This document shows positions 22,264-34,440 of a stretch of DNA of 64,000 nucleotides, in pieces. Below the pieces are notes generated by a model. It made no database searches. It saw only the letters and a program-made list of their open reading frames with translations, and was not told the origin of the DNA. A program made the position numbers and the translations under genes. How positions within the stretch are numbered: position 1 is the stretch's first letter; every line of letters starts with the position of its first letter. The DNA is from Mimachlamys varia (lineage: Eukaryota > Mollusca > Bivalvia > Pectinida > Pectinidae): NCBI GenBank assembly GCA_947623455.1, contig OX392536.1:30509465-30573464 (forward strand), read 5' to 3'.

Positions 22264-24554
22264 GATTTGTCAGATACAATCTCCTTGGGTGAAATGGCAA
22301 AAGTAGTAGCCATGCAACAACCAAACCTATTTTCCAACATACAAAATGTAACTAGCACTGCTAACTATGTGGGAGGTCATGTTCAGACACACGGGAACTC
22401 TCCGGGTGAGGAGCCTATGGAAACAGATGAATATCCGGCGGTAACTCCTCAAACTAGCACAATGGGTACAGTTATCAATACCCAGCAGACAGAGGAGGAG
22501 AACTGCTCCATATGTTTAGACAACTTCACCAACAAGACTGTTCTGCCTAGATGTTCACATGAATTTTGTAAGGAGTGTATTGACCAACAGTTTAAGTACA
22601 AGCCTGCATGTCCTATATGCGGAACTGTGTATGGTAAAATCACTGGGACACAACCACCCGGACACATTACTATCCAACGCTTATCCAGTGGTACCTTACC
22701 AGGATACGAACAATATGGCATTATATCAGTATCTTATTCTTTCCCTAATGGAGTCCAAGGGGTAAGTTTAATAAGAGAATGCCTCAGAATACTGAAAAAC
22801 AAAATATCGCTTGTCATTTACAGGGATTAAATGATAATGACATTACTGCTGTGATGAAACTAGGTCATTTTTTTAACACTGAAAGGTGTTTTGGTCTATT
22901 TGAACCTATTAGTGTATGTTTTCATGATTGTAATAATTGATTGTGCTGTAAACAAGACTTTGAAAATAAAGCTTTAATTGTGAAGAAAAAGTATGGTATA
23001 TTAAAAAACAAAGATTAATTTTATTCATGTAAAAGACGGATAACCTTGTATGTGACTTTTTCTTGTAGGCAGAACACCCCAATCCAGGGACAAAATTCTC
23101 CGGGACGAGTCGCACAGGCTACTTCCCAGACTGTCCAGAAGGAATTAAGGTTGTCAGATTACTTAAAACGGCATTCGACCGCCGTCTTGTTTTCACTGTC
23201 GGAAGGTCCAGGACAACGGGGGCTGACAATGTTGTGACTTGGAATGATATCCACCACAAAACAACATTCACAGGTGGCCCTCAGAAGTAAGTTCACATTC
23301 ACTGGTGGCTCTCGGGAGCAAGTTTACGTTCACTGTTGGCCCTCAGAAGTAAGTTCACGTTCACTGGTGGCCGTCGGGAGTAAGTTCATGTTCACTGGTA
23401 GCCCTCAGAAGTAAGTTCACATTCACTGGTTGCCCTCAGAAGTATATGTTTACATTCACTGGTGGCCCTCAGAAGTAAGTTCACATTCACTGGTTGCCCT
23501 CAGAAGTATATGTTTACATTCACTGGTGGCCCTCAGAAGTAAGTTCACATTCACTGGTGGCCCTCAGAAGTAAGTTCACATTCACTGGTGGCCCTCAGAA
23601 GTAAGTTCACATTCACTGGTGACCCTCAGAAGTAAGTTCACAGTCACTGGTGGCCCTCGGGAGTAAGTTTACGGTCACTGTTGGCTCTCAGAAGCAAGTG
23701 CACATTCACTGGTGGCCCTAAGAAGTAAGTTCACATTCACTGTTGGCTCTCAGAAGTAGGTTCACATTCACTGGTGGCCCTCAGAAGTAAGTTCACATTC
23801 ACTGGTGACCCTCAGAAGTAAGTTCACATTCACTGGTGGCCCTCAGAAGTAAGTTCATATTCACAGGTGGCCCTCAGAAGTAAGTTCACATTCACTGGTG
23901 GCCCTCAGAAGTTTATGTTTACATTCACTGGTGGCCTTTGAAGTATGGTCACATTCACTGGTGGCCCTTGGGAGTAAGTTCATGTTCACTGGTGGCCCTC
24001 GGGAGTAAGTTCATGTTCACTGGTGGCCCTTGGGAGTAAGTTCATGTTCACTGGTGTAAAAATGTAACAGTATAACAAAAGCAAGGTTAATCCTAACATT
24101 CCTTTGTATCAACATTTCCTTTCAAAGAATAGAATTTCCATGTTTTTGAAATTTAGATGTATGTATATTATGAAATTTTTGTTCAAAGCTTAAAAAATCT
24201 AGTAATTTTCTTCTTCTGTTTTTTTTTTTAATTTTAAAATGTGTATAAATCAATTTTGAATTGTTCTTCAATAAAGCATTAATCAAAATATTAAATGGAT
24301 TTTGTTTCAGTAATGGTCATAAAAATATATCAGCATTTCATAACTTTAGTTTCACTGACCAAATTACTGGCAAGTGAGATATAGGAGTTATTTCCCTTGC
24401 ATTGTTAAATCACACGAAGTAACTGACTTTTTTGTTGTCTTGCAGTTTTGGATATCCTGATCCAACTTACTTAGGGAGGGTAACGGAAGAGCTGGCAGCT
24501 AAGGGTGTTACAGAAAATGACTTGGACCATACCACGCTGAACATTATACGATAG
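22264..24554 (+). CDS. DTX3: DTX3-like E3 ubiquitin ligase: RING finger plus Deltex C-terminal domain
   Basis: Three coding exons: 22264-22761 (first in-frame ATG 22294), 23069-23286, 24446-24554 (stop TAG 24552-24554). All junctions are GT-AG and phases agree, giving 264 residues. Residues 71-109 are a C3HC4 RING (CSIC, then C-H, FCKEC, CPIC). Residues 118-264 are the Deltex C-terminal (DTC) domain, with family hallmarks [27 protein letters not shown] and FGYPDPTYL. In the family the RING binds E2-ubiquitin and the DTC domain binds NAD+/ADP-ribose, allowing ubiquitination of ADP-ribose or of ADP-ribosylated targets. The N-terminal 70 residues are Gln/Ser/Thr-rich and unassigned. No WWE or other extra domain is seen, so it is shorter than human DTX3L. 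An upstream 5'UTR exon probably ends at 21795. The last intron is filled by a minisatellite. Confidence 0.9.
23273..24055 (+). repeat. About 31-bp minisatellite grown from the 3' end of DTX3-like exon 2
   Basis: The first unit is the real exon end (ACATTCACAGGTGGCCCTCAG then AA) plus the donor GTAAGT. About 25 units follow, each a variant of TTCACATTCACTGGTGGCCC then TCAGAAGTAAG. Most keep an AG/GTAAGT-like donor; some drift to GTATATG, GCAAGT or GGGAGTAAG. Nearly the whole 5' two thirds of the intron is this array. Confidence 0.9.
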
Positions 24555-24690
24555 CCTGTGTTGTTGCAGAAAACTATTAAAACCGATGCCAAGTATAGCT
24601 CAGATTGAGCAGACTATATACCATAGGTTCTGCTGAGTGATCCTTGGAAGAAACACTTACCTCTGTTAATACAGAGAACATTACGAAGCA

Positions 24691-24790
24691 AATAAAGTGA
24701 TATTATATTTTTATGAAGTGTCTTATGTTAGTAGTTCTTTCATTTATAACCTGCGTTATTTAACTTTGGATATGCAATTTGTCATAATAA
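24691..24790 (+). terminator. Poly(A) signals of the DTX3-like gene
   Basis: AATAAA at 24691-24696, about 137 bases past the stop, and a second AATAAAG near 24785. Confidence 0.6.
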
Positions 24791-24799
24791 AGAAATACA

Positions 24800-26510
24800 T
24801 TGGACACTGAATTGAGTTTAGATGTGGTGTCCACTGATGTAACTAAAGGAACCAGAAATAGTCACATATGTAGTATCTATGTTGAACCTTGGAATTATAT
24901 ACTATATCTACACTTGGATGTCTGTGGATAAATTAAGACGTGACTTGTCAATAAAAAATTGGGAACTGTTTTCAAAGATTGATTCCTTCCTCAGGTTCAA
25001 GTATTAACTCCATTGTTGAAAGTCGTCGGGCTCTGTGCAAATGATCATTTTACTGCATACCACTTTCACCTATATACAATGTAGCTAATGTCTACCATGT
25101 ACGTTCACTTACAGACTTTGCTGCTGTAATGATAGACGCAAGGGAGGTAATTTGTTGGTATGCATCTACAGCAAAATGATTTCAAAACATTTTTAATATT
25201 TTTAAGCAACAGTTTTGGTTTTTCAGATTTCTAGAAATTACGAAATGTATATTACATCCACCCACTCACATGTGGTAGCAATATTTACAATGTCTTTTGT
25301 ACTCTCGAAATTAAAAGTTAATAACAGCATGCGCTTTTTTAACGTTTTTTTTTCATGAAAAATAGAATGACTAAAGCCAAAACTCAATTTAGACGAATAT
25401 ATTAAATCAGTGTTGACGTTTTATAAATAATAATTTTGTAAATCGATATTTATTTATAATAAAATGATATTCAATGTCACACTTTGTAATGTTTATTTAA
25501 GCAAATCAAGTTCTGCCATGCAACAAACAACTTTTGTTTCGATGAGAAAAGCCACAGAAATCAAAATAATTTGTCATAAATGCTGTAAGTGATAAACCAA
25601 TGGCTGCTTAATCAGATTGCTCCAGCATTCTTACATGGGTCAAGGTGTTAATTAGAACACAGAATTAAATTATTGCTGTCAAAGTCCGTGGTTAGAGCAA
25701 ATGGTCATATGCATGTTACACCAAATTTCATACATACGACAGCATATGAAACGTTTTCGACAATAAATGATCTATACACATACAAGATGCATACCTAAAA
25801 GAATAAACATTAGCACCGTAGTGTTATTATTGTGACAAACTAAAGGATACACATTACCTCCCCTTATAGTTTAGGGGTTTATGGCAAAGTGAAGTGAGAT
25901 GAAGAAAGAGGCTTGAACAAGCCAAGTGATTGAAAGCCCCTACCTACTAAACTTGTCCTGACCTCTTTTATCCTCCAAAAGTACTAATTAAATGCAGGGG
26001 GAGGGGGGGGGATGACTCTGTCGGTTCTAATATTTTGAATTTTATGAGTTAGAAAATTAGAATTTAGATTTGAAATCAAGCATACCGACGAAAAACATAA
26101 GACATAACAAATATAAAATTACAAAAAAAAAATCAGTAAAAGCTGAACAAAAGACTACAGGGAACATATCCTACATTTACACCGTCGTCCAAGGTGTGGA
26201 GCAGCCCCCAGAATATTTCATAGTTTTCCGCACTTCAACGTAGTTGTTTCATGCGAGATACTGCTAATCATTCAAAACTTTATATAATATATACCTGTTT
26301 AAATCATAGTCCGTACGTAGAATTATATTCGTTGGTTAACTACTAGATCAATTTTTAAAGTGTACTTATGATCTTCAACTATGAAGTGAGTATGTAAACA
26401 AGAGTTGCTCTAATATTTTCAGAAATGTTGACAAATGAGTACTACCGCTTTATTTTGGTAAATTATACTAAACACAGTCGATTGTAGAGGTGATAATAAG
26501 CAGTGATTGA
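24800..26510. other. Intergenic, nothing recognised
   Basis: AT-rich DNA between the DTX3-like gene and the CDC25 upstream block. A short G-run lies at about 25999-26010. Confidence 0.4.
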
Positions 26511-26511
26511 T

Positions 26512-26830
26512 TTCAATTACCGCTGATTTCAAACTTGTTAACTCCATAACGAGGCTCCCGTCGACCAACCAATTAAATAATTAATTAGGGGCACGCGCTA
26601 CCTATACCGTCTTCCGCTTTGGTAATTAACTTCCAGCCGTGTTAATTACTACCTGAGGGTGAGCAGTGGTCAGTTTCACGGGTAGTGTGATGGTCATAAT
26701 GATGTAAGTAAGGTTCACATCCTCCTGATGAGAGTATTATCAAACAGCTGAGTAAAATGCGCTTCATGTTTATCATATATACCGCTAGGCCCAACACTTC
26801 GACATCATATCTTAATAAACTTTCCAAAGA
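26512..26830. promoter_or_regulatory. Upstream block conserved between both CDC25 copies (left arm)
   Basis: Reverse complement of 53715-54029 with very high identity; a run of more than 110 bases appears identical. It lies about 1.1 kb before the CDC25 ATG in both copies. It contains CCAAT (near 26567) and a TTTGAA word (as TTCAAA near 26530), which recall the CCAAT/CHR pair of G2/M promoters. That reading is inference. A small open frame across it on the minus strand is probably incidental. Confidence 0.5.
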
Positions 26831-28324
26831 GAAAAGATAAATAAAACAAGTATTGGACCTATTGCGACTTCAAGTAACGAGATATTTACGAAACGAGTGT
26901 GCGACAGAAAAGGTAAAGTTTGTTTAAAAGAGCTGACGGAAAGGTTTAAGTTTAATTATATAATTTCACCCAATGGTGTGACGCTATTACTTATGTTGAT
27001 TAGATAAGAAAACGAAATAATATATGTATTTTTATAAAAAAAAATAATTTAGATTGAGAATTTCTGAATTATGTCATTATCAGGGACGTATATGTGATGT
27101 TTTTTTCTGGATCAGATAAAATATAGGAACTTTACAGGTATGGACAATATGATATGAATAATAATGCATTATGTTATTTCTATACTAATATCTGTACGGA
27201 AGTAGCTAATGCTGTAAAATTAATTAAAGTTTTTCTCCCCAATTCCATTTCTGTGATAAAGCATTTGATTGTCTGCTACATACAGGGCTTAATAATTTGT
27301 GTGACGCACATATTTTCATAATTCTTTCGTATTTATAGAATATAGAAATTGAACGATTTAATCGATCATGTCTTTGCCGTTCGTGGTGACAGCTTGGTAT
27401 GCTCAATATATGGGCGTTAGGTATTGACCAGCCCCTCCTCCAAACTCCATACATGTGTGTACACGTGTGTGACACAAAGTGATTTCCCCAAACTGTCAGG
27501 GCGCTAAGACACGTGGAACCACTGGTTGAAACAACCGAACAACATTAATATATTGGTTCGGCGTGGGTCTTTTACACAAGTATGTTAATTCTAATGGAAG
27601 ATGCCAATCTGATTAATATTATGATGTCAGTTAATGCTACACTGACCTCTGACCCCAAGCACGTATATCTATGTTACGTACAGAACATATAATCCAATTA
27701 GATTAACGGATAGCAAGTACTGTAACAGTAGACGGTGTCTCAGCGACTATTCCGGTGTTCTTTAAAGATCGATATAGTACGTTTGAATGTAAAAACCTTT
27801 CAACATGTCTAACCAGCAATCATTGACATAAGGACGCGAATTGAAAGGAAATATCTAAATGAATTATTCTGATATATTAAATGAAACTTCTGTTACAGAT
27901 GAGTTCACCTTTGACCTTAACTCCATGTCGCAGCCTTGACTTTGATGCTGATGAGGTCAAATCCCTGATGACCCCGGAAGTGAAGAAGAACCTCCGTCAG
28001 CTGTTTGATGATGAGGACTCAGGACTTGGAATGGATGACTGGACGGTGAGTGTTGAATGTGCTATATACATTGATATGAACATGACTAGAGTTAACATAA
28101 TTTACGTCAAACAAAAATAATTACACAGTTTTCATATACAGAAAGATCTAAATTTATTAGCTTTATTGATCAATTTATTTTATTAAACATGTTTCCAGGT
28201 CGTTCCAGTATACGACCCACCGGAGGAGTTATCGCCCTTTAATCTTACTGCGATCTTGAACTTTGAAGACTGCGATGAGAAGGTATGTATCTCTTTGTTA
28301 CAAATGGTTAATGTATTTGTTTCT

Positions 28325-28500
28325 GAGCGACATTCTACCACTACCCCTCCACCTCTGGGTTGTGAGTTCAAAATCCAGGGGCAGTTGCTAAGTAAGTGTC
28401 TTTTCTTCGGGTACTCCGGCTTTCCTCCACCTCCAAAACCTTGCACGTCCTTAAATTTACCCTGACTGTTCATGGGACGTAAAACAAAATAAACCAAACA
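28325..28500 (+). mobile_element. SINE in intron 2 of the left CDC25 copy
   Basis: A degenerate tRNA B-box region, then the body GGGTACTCCGGCTTTCCTCC and CTCCAAAACCTTGCACG, ending in an AAAATAAACCAAAC tail. Body words recur at 31545 and 48455. Confidence 0.65.
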
Positions 28501-29491
28501 GAGTTTTACTGCACAAAACATTTTCTGGCCACTTGGGTCCGTTAATAATTTTTAAACTGTAACCTATGCAGGTAATATTTTCCCTTTTTTTCTTTTTTGC
28601 CATTTGTTCTTTCTAATAAAGTTATAACATTTTCACATACAACCATGTAACATTTTAACGTGGACCATATACCTTTTGTTTTCTAGTTCCAGATCAAAAA
28701 GACGGAGTCGAAATTACCCAAACAGAACACAAGATTTCCACGATCAATTTTCTCGGGCAAGCGTCAACGAGATGAAGATGACGATTTCACTCCAATATCC
28801 AAGTCACAGAGAAGGGGAGAAGCCGTGCTGAGGAGGTCTCTATCTTCTGAGGTAAAATAGGCTTGAAAAAAAAAACGAAAAAGAAAAATTATTTATGTCG
28901 AATACGATATATCATAGCTTGCTGTATAAAATTCAACACCTCACGTTGTCCCTGAATAATAAATATCAAGTTACATATGTGAGTGACTTATGTCTTGAAT
29001 AGAGAATGATTGGAGTTATCTTCCGCCATGTTGTACAAGTATATAATTATACTATGATTCGTAACAATGTATTTGTATAACTATGCTGTATTGCATTTGG
29101 TCAGACATGATTCTTTCCAGCTAATAAGCGTAATTCAGCTATTTTCATCTTTAAATTGAGAAAAAAAAATTAAGACATATTTGACTTGTACAAATTATGA
29201 ATAATCTATATAAATTTTTTTTTGGGGAGGGGGGGGGGCTATTTTTTCTCAAAAGTTCAGCTTTTTTCTTTTGTGCAAATTCATGCCTAATTTGGTAAAT
29301 AATAATGACTATGATTTAGGACTGGTCTATGACGTCACTAGAAAGGAGAACCAATGACGTGAAAGCTATTGTAAACCGTCTAGTGGAGGAGGAGGATTTG
29401 GTGGGGGATGGGACTGACACGTTTTGTCTGCCGACCATCAGGGGTAAACACCAGGACCTCAAGTCTATCTCAGCTGATACGGTAAGTAGAA

Positions 29492-29524
29492 ATTCATTCA
29501 TTCATTCATTCATTCATTCATTCG
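29492..29524. repeat. (ATTC)n microsatellite, about 8 copies
   Basis: Perfect ATTC repeat directly after exon 4 of the left CDC25 copy. Confidence 0.9.
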
Positions 29525-30158
29525 TTCTCATAATGATAAACGAATATATATAATTGGGGTTGGATTGTGAGTTGTATTATATGGTTTTGTTCATATGTAT
29601 TATGCTAGGTAATACTCAGCCCTCTTATTTGAAAGTAGAAAAACAATTTTCAAAAACGTAAATATAGTATGTTGAGGCTTATTAATGAAAAGATTCGTTA
29701 CGACAAGAAAACACGGAACTAAATCTTTAAAATAAGCGGAAATCACTAGTCAGCTATCTTGTCAATAAGGTTGTATTTCCCCATCACACCGCGCGGCTGT
29801 TAAAAAGACATTTCCATTAGGCCTATAATGTCACTACATTGATAGAAAATCAACGTTAAAATGATTGTAAACTGAAAACACCATTTCATTAGCAAATTAA
29901 TAATGTCACAATGATATTAACGTATTACAGTAAAATAGGGGACAGCTCTTTGATTGTTTACATAAGACCAAATGAGTTTATATATCTATGTATATATTTC
30001 ATTCAGTTCAGTATTGTTTAATTCGTATTAATTGTTTTCCCAGATGGTTGATATTTTGACTGGACGATATGATGACGTCATCGGGAATTACCACATCATT
30101 GACTGCAGATACCCGTACGAGTTCAATGGAGGCCATATAAAGGTCAGTATAATAGCGC

Positions 30159-30335
30159 TCAAATTGCATTGTCTTTGACATCAGCGACAATAATCAAGGG
30201 AATGATAATTTATTATCATTGACATCAGCGACAATAGACAAGGGGATGAACAGCGACAATAGACAAGGGTACGATAATGTCATTGTTACCAGGCTTGGTG
30301 GTAATTAATTGTCATTGACATCAGCGACAATATAA
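30159..30335. repeat. Short tandem repeat in CDC25 intron 5
   Basis: Recurring CATTGACATCAGCGACAATA and GACAAGGG words, four or so copies. The right-hand gene has a shorter version at 49090-49215. Confidence 0.7.
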
Positions 30336-31386
30336 ATTGATTCCTCATTTATGAGAGTGATTCATTTTTCGTATTGATAACGAACCCTTTTATTTTCAGC
30401 ACGCCGAGATCTAGGAGCTGTCCAAAATATTCACACCAGGTGTCCGGTACGAACTTGTTACGGACTAAACTGCCAACAGAAATTCTTAAAATATTTTGTT
30501 TATGCAATTTGCTATCATCTTGTTTTTGAAAATGTAATGTTAATCGATTTCTGTTACTAGGATGCGTTTCTTGAGGACACAAGACCGTGCCCAGAACGAG
30601 GCCAACTACCCGACCTTGACCCACCCTGAGGTGTATCTCCTGGACGGCGGATATAAGGCTTTCTACCATACAGACAAGGTATATTTGTTATAAATTTGGT
30701 TAAAATTTGACATCGTCACCAAGAGATCTCTGTTGTTTTTTCAAGTCGTTCCCAAGTTATGACTGTTTATTTTATAACGGTTTTACATATTGTACAGCCC
30801 ACCATTTTAAATTCACATATTGTAAGTTTGAATGTAATAAGCATTTTTTATTTCAAATTCCACAGACTTTGTGCCAGCCCATGGAGTACAAACCAATGCT
30901 GCATCAAAGCCATGGTGATGATTTGCGTCACTTCCGGGCACGATCCAAATCATGGACAGCAGGAGAAAAACAGAAGAAACCAGCTTCCAGACTCCGATTT
31001 TGAATATTGTAAACAACTTTACGTACAACAGGATGTCGGAAACACTTTCTTGGACTTTGAAATAGTCCTTTATGAAATGGACACATGATTTATGTATTGA
31101 AACTTAACATGGACACTAGAAAATTGAGACGGAAGTGAGGTACAGGCTAATGAATCCGTAACAAATCGTCCAGCGAATAACAGGATGTGTATGTTATATT
31201 CTAACCAATATGATATAGCTAGAGTTCATCAATTAACAGTGATAAGAATCGTTTTATGGTCATCGTTGAACTAGATGGAAAGCAGTGCTAGATACTAAAA
31301 GTGCTATTAATTATTGTAAGGTGTGTATGTGACTGTATATGTTATTTTGTTTTGACTTGTAAATTGATTCCGTATCATGAAGGATG

Positions 31387-31392
31387 AATAAA
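31387..31392 (+). terminator. Poly(A) signal of the left CDC25 copy
   Basis: AATAAA about 384 bases past the stop codon. Confidence 0.5.
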
Positions 31393-31544
31393 ACAATTTT
31401 GCAATGAAAGCATATCGATTGTTATGTTTAGCAAGACAATTTACTAAAAAGATAGATAAATAAAAGTTTTTATTACAATTGTAGCTCTGTAATACAGAAC
31501 TTTATCAAACAGATAAAACTTACATTTTCCACGACCGGACGTGG

Positions 31545-31690
31545 GGTCACCTGCCCGACGACGTGGATTTTCTCAGAGTACTCCGGTTTCCACCTCAATA
31601 AGACCCATTGCGCGCTAACATCCGGGTCAACAAGAATTTATATAAGTTGGATAACCTGTTTCATAATTAATGTAAAATAAATAAAGTTTA
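31545..31690 (+). mobile_element. SINE, 3' part
   Basis: GAGTACTCCGGTTTCCACC, GCGCGCTAACATCCGGG and a tail of TGTAAAATAAATAAAG. Same family as 48455-48705; the tRNA-like head is missing. Confidence 0.65.
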
Positions 31691-31739
31691 TATTTTTTCA
31701 CCGCAGTGATGAACAGTGAAATTATAAGACATAGCAGCG

Positions 31740-31890
31740 AAAATACGGAACAACAGCACATGAGGGAAAATTGCCAAAAAATCTAAACAAACGACCTATG
31801 CTGGGACACAGATAATTCTACAACCAAGTACATGTGTATGTTATCTTTATTTTTAGAAAGAACTTAGGAAAACATTCCTATTTACGGGTC
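31740..31890. repeat. Direct repeat flanking the minus-strand LINE (left copy)
   Basis: About 150 bp almost identical to 34765-34910 (shared CAACAGCACATGAG, GACCTATGCTGGGACAC). The pair brackets the LINE at 32090-34440 without touching it, so it is not a simple TSD. Confidence 0.7.
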
Positions 31891-32089
31891 TCAAATTTTT
31901 GGTTAAAAATAGTTGTTTTGTTTTGCCTTTTTTGTTATTTTTGATGTGGGTACCATGGTTTTCACATCAGTAGCAAACATAGAAAAAACGAGTTAATACA
32001 CTTCTCATTTTTTTTTATTTGAATTGGAAATAGCATGTCGTTCACAGACATATATAATATGTTTATTTTGTTTTGTTAGGTCATAATTC

Positions 32090-34440
32090 TTTATCTATTT
32101 TTCTGAGACATGGGCCTTGTATCTGCCTGGAAGATATCTGGCGCCAGGGCATTCCAGTCTCTCACCGTCCTGGGAAAGAATGACATCTTCCGGGCATCGA
32201 TTCGGCATGTGAGGAGCTGGAAAGACTTGGTGTGTGCGGATCTTCCGAGGTGGTAGCAGTCTTCCTCCTTTCTTGATTGCAACTAGGCCTCGGTCAATCC
32301 TGTATAGCATGCATAGTCTGGCGTCCTGACGGCGTTTCTGTAGAGACCTCCAGCCCAATTTCGCGAGCATGACGGACACACTAGATGTTTTGCGGTGGTC
32401 ACAAATAACAAATCGTGCAGCTCGTCTTTGTGTCTGTTCGATCCTGTTGATGTTTCCTTTGGTGTAGGGGTTCCATACAGTACAGGCATATTCCAGCAGG
32501 GGTCTTACAAGCGTGAAGTATGCCAACGTCTTGATCTTGGTGGACGGGATTTGTAGGTTTCGCCGCAAGAAGCCCAGTATCCTGTTTTCCTTACCGATGA
32601 TCTTCTGGATGTGAGCATCCCATTTCAGGGGGTTTGAAATGGTTACACCAAGGTACATTGCTGACTCGACTTCCTGCAGAGTTTGGCTGCGGAGATGGTA
32701 GTCTGTCTTGATTGGAGTCTTCTTGTTGGTTTTCCTCAAAACATTGCACTTGTCCGGATGAAATTTCATGCACCAGTCGACCTCACAATTTGTCCCGGTC
32801 CTCCTGGAGAGTTGTGCCATTGTTTTCTGAAGTAATGGTGAGGTATGCGATGGTATCGTCCATGAATAGGCGTACGGTAGATGTATAGCTTCTCGTGTAG
32901 GTCGTTGATATGGAAGAGACAGGGTCCTAAGACGGATCCTTGAGGGACTCCGGAGTCAACGCTCACTGGTGTGGACCTCTCCCCCTCTATGACAACTGAC
33001 TGTGATCTATTCGACAACCAACTCCGGATCCAGGCATTGATGTTACCGCGAATGCCGTATTCATAGAGCTTATGGATGAGCAGGCTATGGTTGACCTTAT
33101 CGAAGGCCTTAGAGAAGTCCATGATGAGTACGTCCGTCTGCCGGCCCTCCTGGAGGTTGTTAGTGAGATCATCCACAAACTCGATGAGTTGAGTCTCACA
33201 CGATCTGCCTTTTTCTGAATCCATGTTGAAGCTCGTACAGGATGTTATTGTTCTCTGCGTGGGACATGATGGTAGAGGTAATGGTGTGCTCCATAACTTT
33301 ACAACAAATAGATGTGAGGGAGATTGGCCTGTAGTTGGCTGCTACGTGCTGCTGTCCTTTCTTGTAGACAGGCAAAACATATGCAGTCCTCCAATCATCT
33401 GGTATGTCATTGGTTGTAAGTGACTTCGTGGATAGAAGATTAAGTATGGGGGCAGTGGCCTCGTGTGTCTCCTTCAAGACACTTGGCGAGATGTTGTCTT
33501 GGCCTGGTGCTTTGTGTGCCTCGAGATTCCTGAGTAGCTTATTTATCCCATCTGTTGTGAAATTGATTGAGTCGACACAGGGGCAGTGCTGAGTTGGGAG
33601 TCGACACAGGGGCAGCGCTGAGTTGGGAGTCGACACAGGGGCAGTGCTGAGTTGGGAGTCGACACAGGGGCAGTGCTGAGTTGGGAGTCGACACAGGGGC
33701 AGCGCTGAGTTGGGAGTCGACACAGGGGCAGTGCTGAGTTGGGAGTCGACACAGGGGCAGTGTTGAGTTGGGAGTCGACACAGGGGCAGTGCTGAGTTGG
33801 GAGTCGACACAGGGGCAGTACTGAGTTGGGAGTCGACACAGGGGCAGTGCTGAGTTGGGAGTCGACACAGGGGCAGTGCTGAGTTGGGAGTCGACACAGG
33901 GGCAGTGCTGAGTTGGGAGTCGACACAGGGGCAGTGTTGAGTTGGGAGTCGACACAGGGGCAGTGCTGAGTTAGGTTCATTCTCCCGGATGTTATGAATT
34001 CCTCTTGAGTGAAAGTTGATTTTTCAGAGAACGCAGACTGAAACTGGGCATTAAGAATATTGGCCTTATCTGTAGCGCAGGAGAATAGTTTACCTTTGTG
34101 CTTTAGTGACGAGATGCCGGATTTGTCCTTGCGCTTATGTTTGATAAAGATCAAAAATTTCTTGAATCCCTTGGAGAAGGCGTCGTTGTCATTCGGAGAG
34201 ACTATATCTTCGACGTAATTCCAATATGCCCGTCTTTGTTCCCTTTGAATGGTACGCTTCAGCTCCCTATATTGTTGGGTAGTAGGCCTAGGGGATCTCT
34301 CGATTTCTTCATCTTTTTGTATAGACGTCTCTGTTTACGGATCTTTTCCCTCATGTCTGGGGTGATCCATGGGTGGCGATTTCGTTTCTTGGTCGTTTTG
34401 TGAGGTATGTGGTCAGTGATGCCTTTGGCGATAGTATTCG
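32090..34440 (-). pseudogene. Broken jockey/CR1-type LINE (reverse transcriptase region)
   Basis: Minus-strand frames give, in order, a pre-RT linker, the first RT blocks (HKAPGQDNISPSVLKE, NYRPISLTSICCKVME, LQHGFRK), then DFSKAFDKVNHSLL, SGVPQGSVLGP, the catalytic box as LFMDDT (normally F/Y-A-D-D), WCMKFHPDKC and the C-terminal region. The endonuclease domain is absent (5' truncated). Frames are broken by an extra base in an A-run near 33206, by at least two further breaks around 32800-32900, by one near 32280, and by the 29-bp minisatellite. It cannot make a working enzyme. Confidence 0.85.
33571..33976. repeat. 29-bp minisatellite, 14 copies, inside the LINE reading frame
   Basis: GTCGACACAGGGGCAG then TGCTGAGTTGGGA, repeated 14 times at exactly 29-bp spacing (33571, 33600, ... 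33948) with only scattered substitutions. On the minus strand all three frames stay open, because three 29-bp units equal 29 codons. The unit corresponds to a single LINE segment (LTQHCPCVDS) at the linker/RT border. The 13 extra copies (377 bp) change the frame, which explains why linker and RT lie in different frames. Confidence 0.95.

Larger units (their letters stand above)
27899..31003 (+). pseudogene. CDC25: CDC25 phosphatase copy that has lost its catalytic exon
   Basis: Exons: 27899-28045, 28199-28282, 28687-28851, 29320-29481, 30044-30142, [exon 6 missing], 30561-30678, 30866-31003. Each has an open frame and GT-AG ends that match the right-hand copy. Exon 1 carries the DEDSGLGMD motif of CDC25 N-termini; exon 5 has the rhodanese motif DCRYPYEF and GGHI; exon 8 ends SWTAGEKQKK...SRLRF. 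Of exon 6 only the acceptor and about 9 bases survive (TTTTCAG at 30390-30396, then CACGCCGAG), followed by an in-frame TAG. The HCX5R loop is not found anywhere between 30142 and 30561. Skipping from exon 5 to the next exon shifts the frame to an early stop. It cannot encode an active phosphatase. A truncated product of about 220 residues is possible, since the other exons look well kept. Confidence 0.8.

Noticed and set aside
26642..26827. Small frame with a signal-peptide-like start, also open at 53720-53903
   Set aside because: Identity between copies extends beyond the frame on both sides, the Met-Lys-Arg start is absent in the right copy, and no second exon is evident. Kept as a conserved non-coding block.
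33571..33976. CRISPR-like regular 29-bp repeat
   Set aside because: There are no unique spacers; units abut directly inside a LINE in an animal genome.
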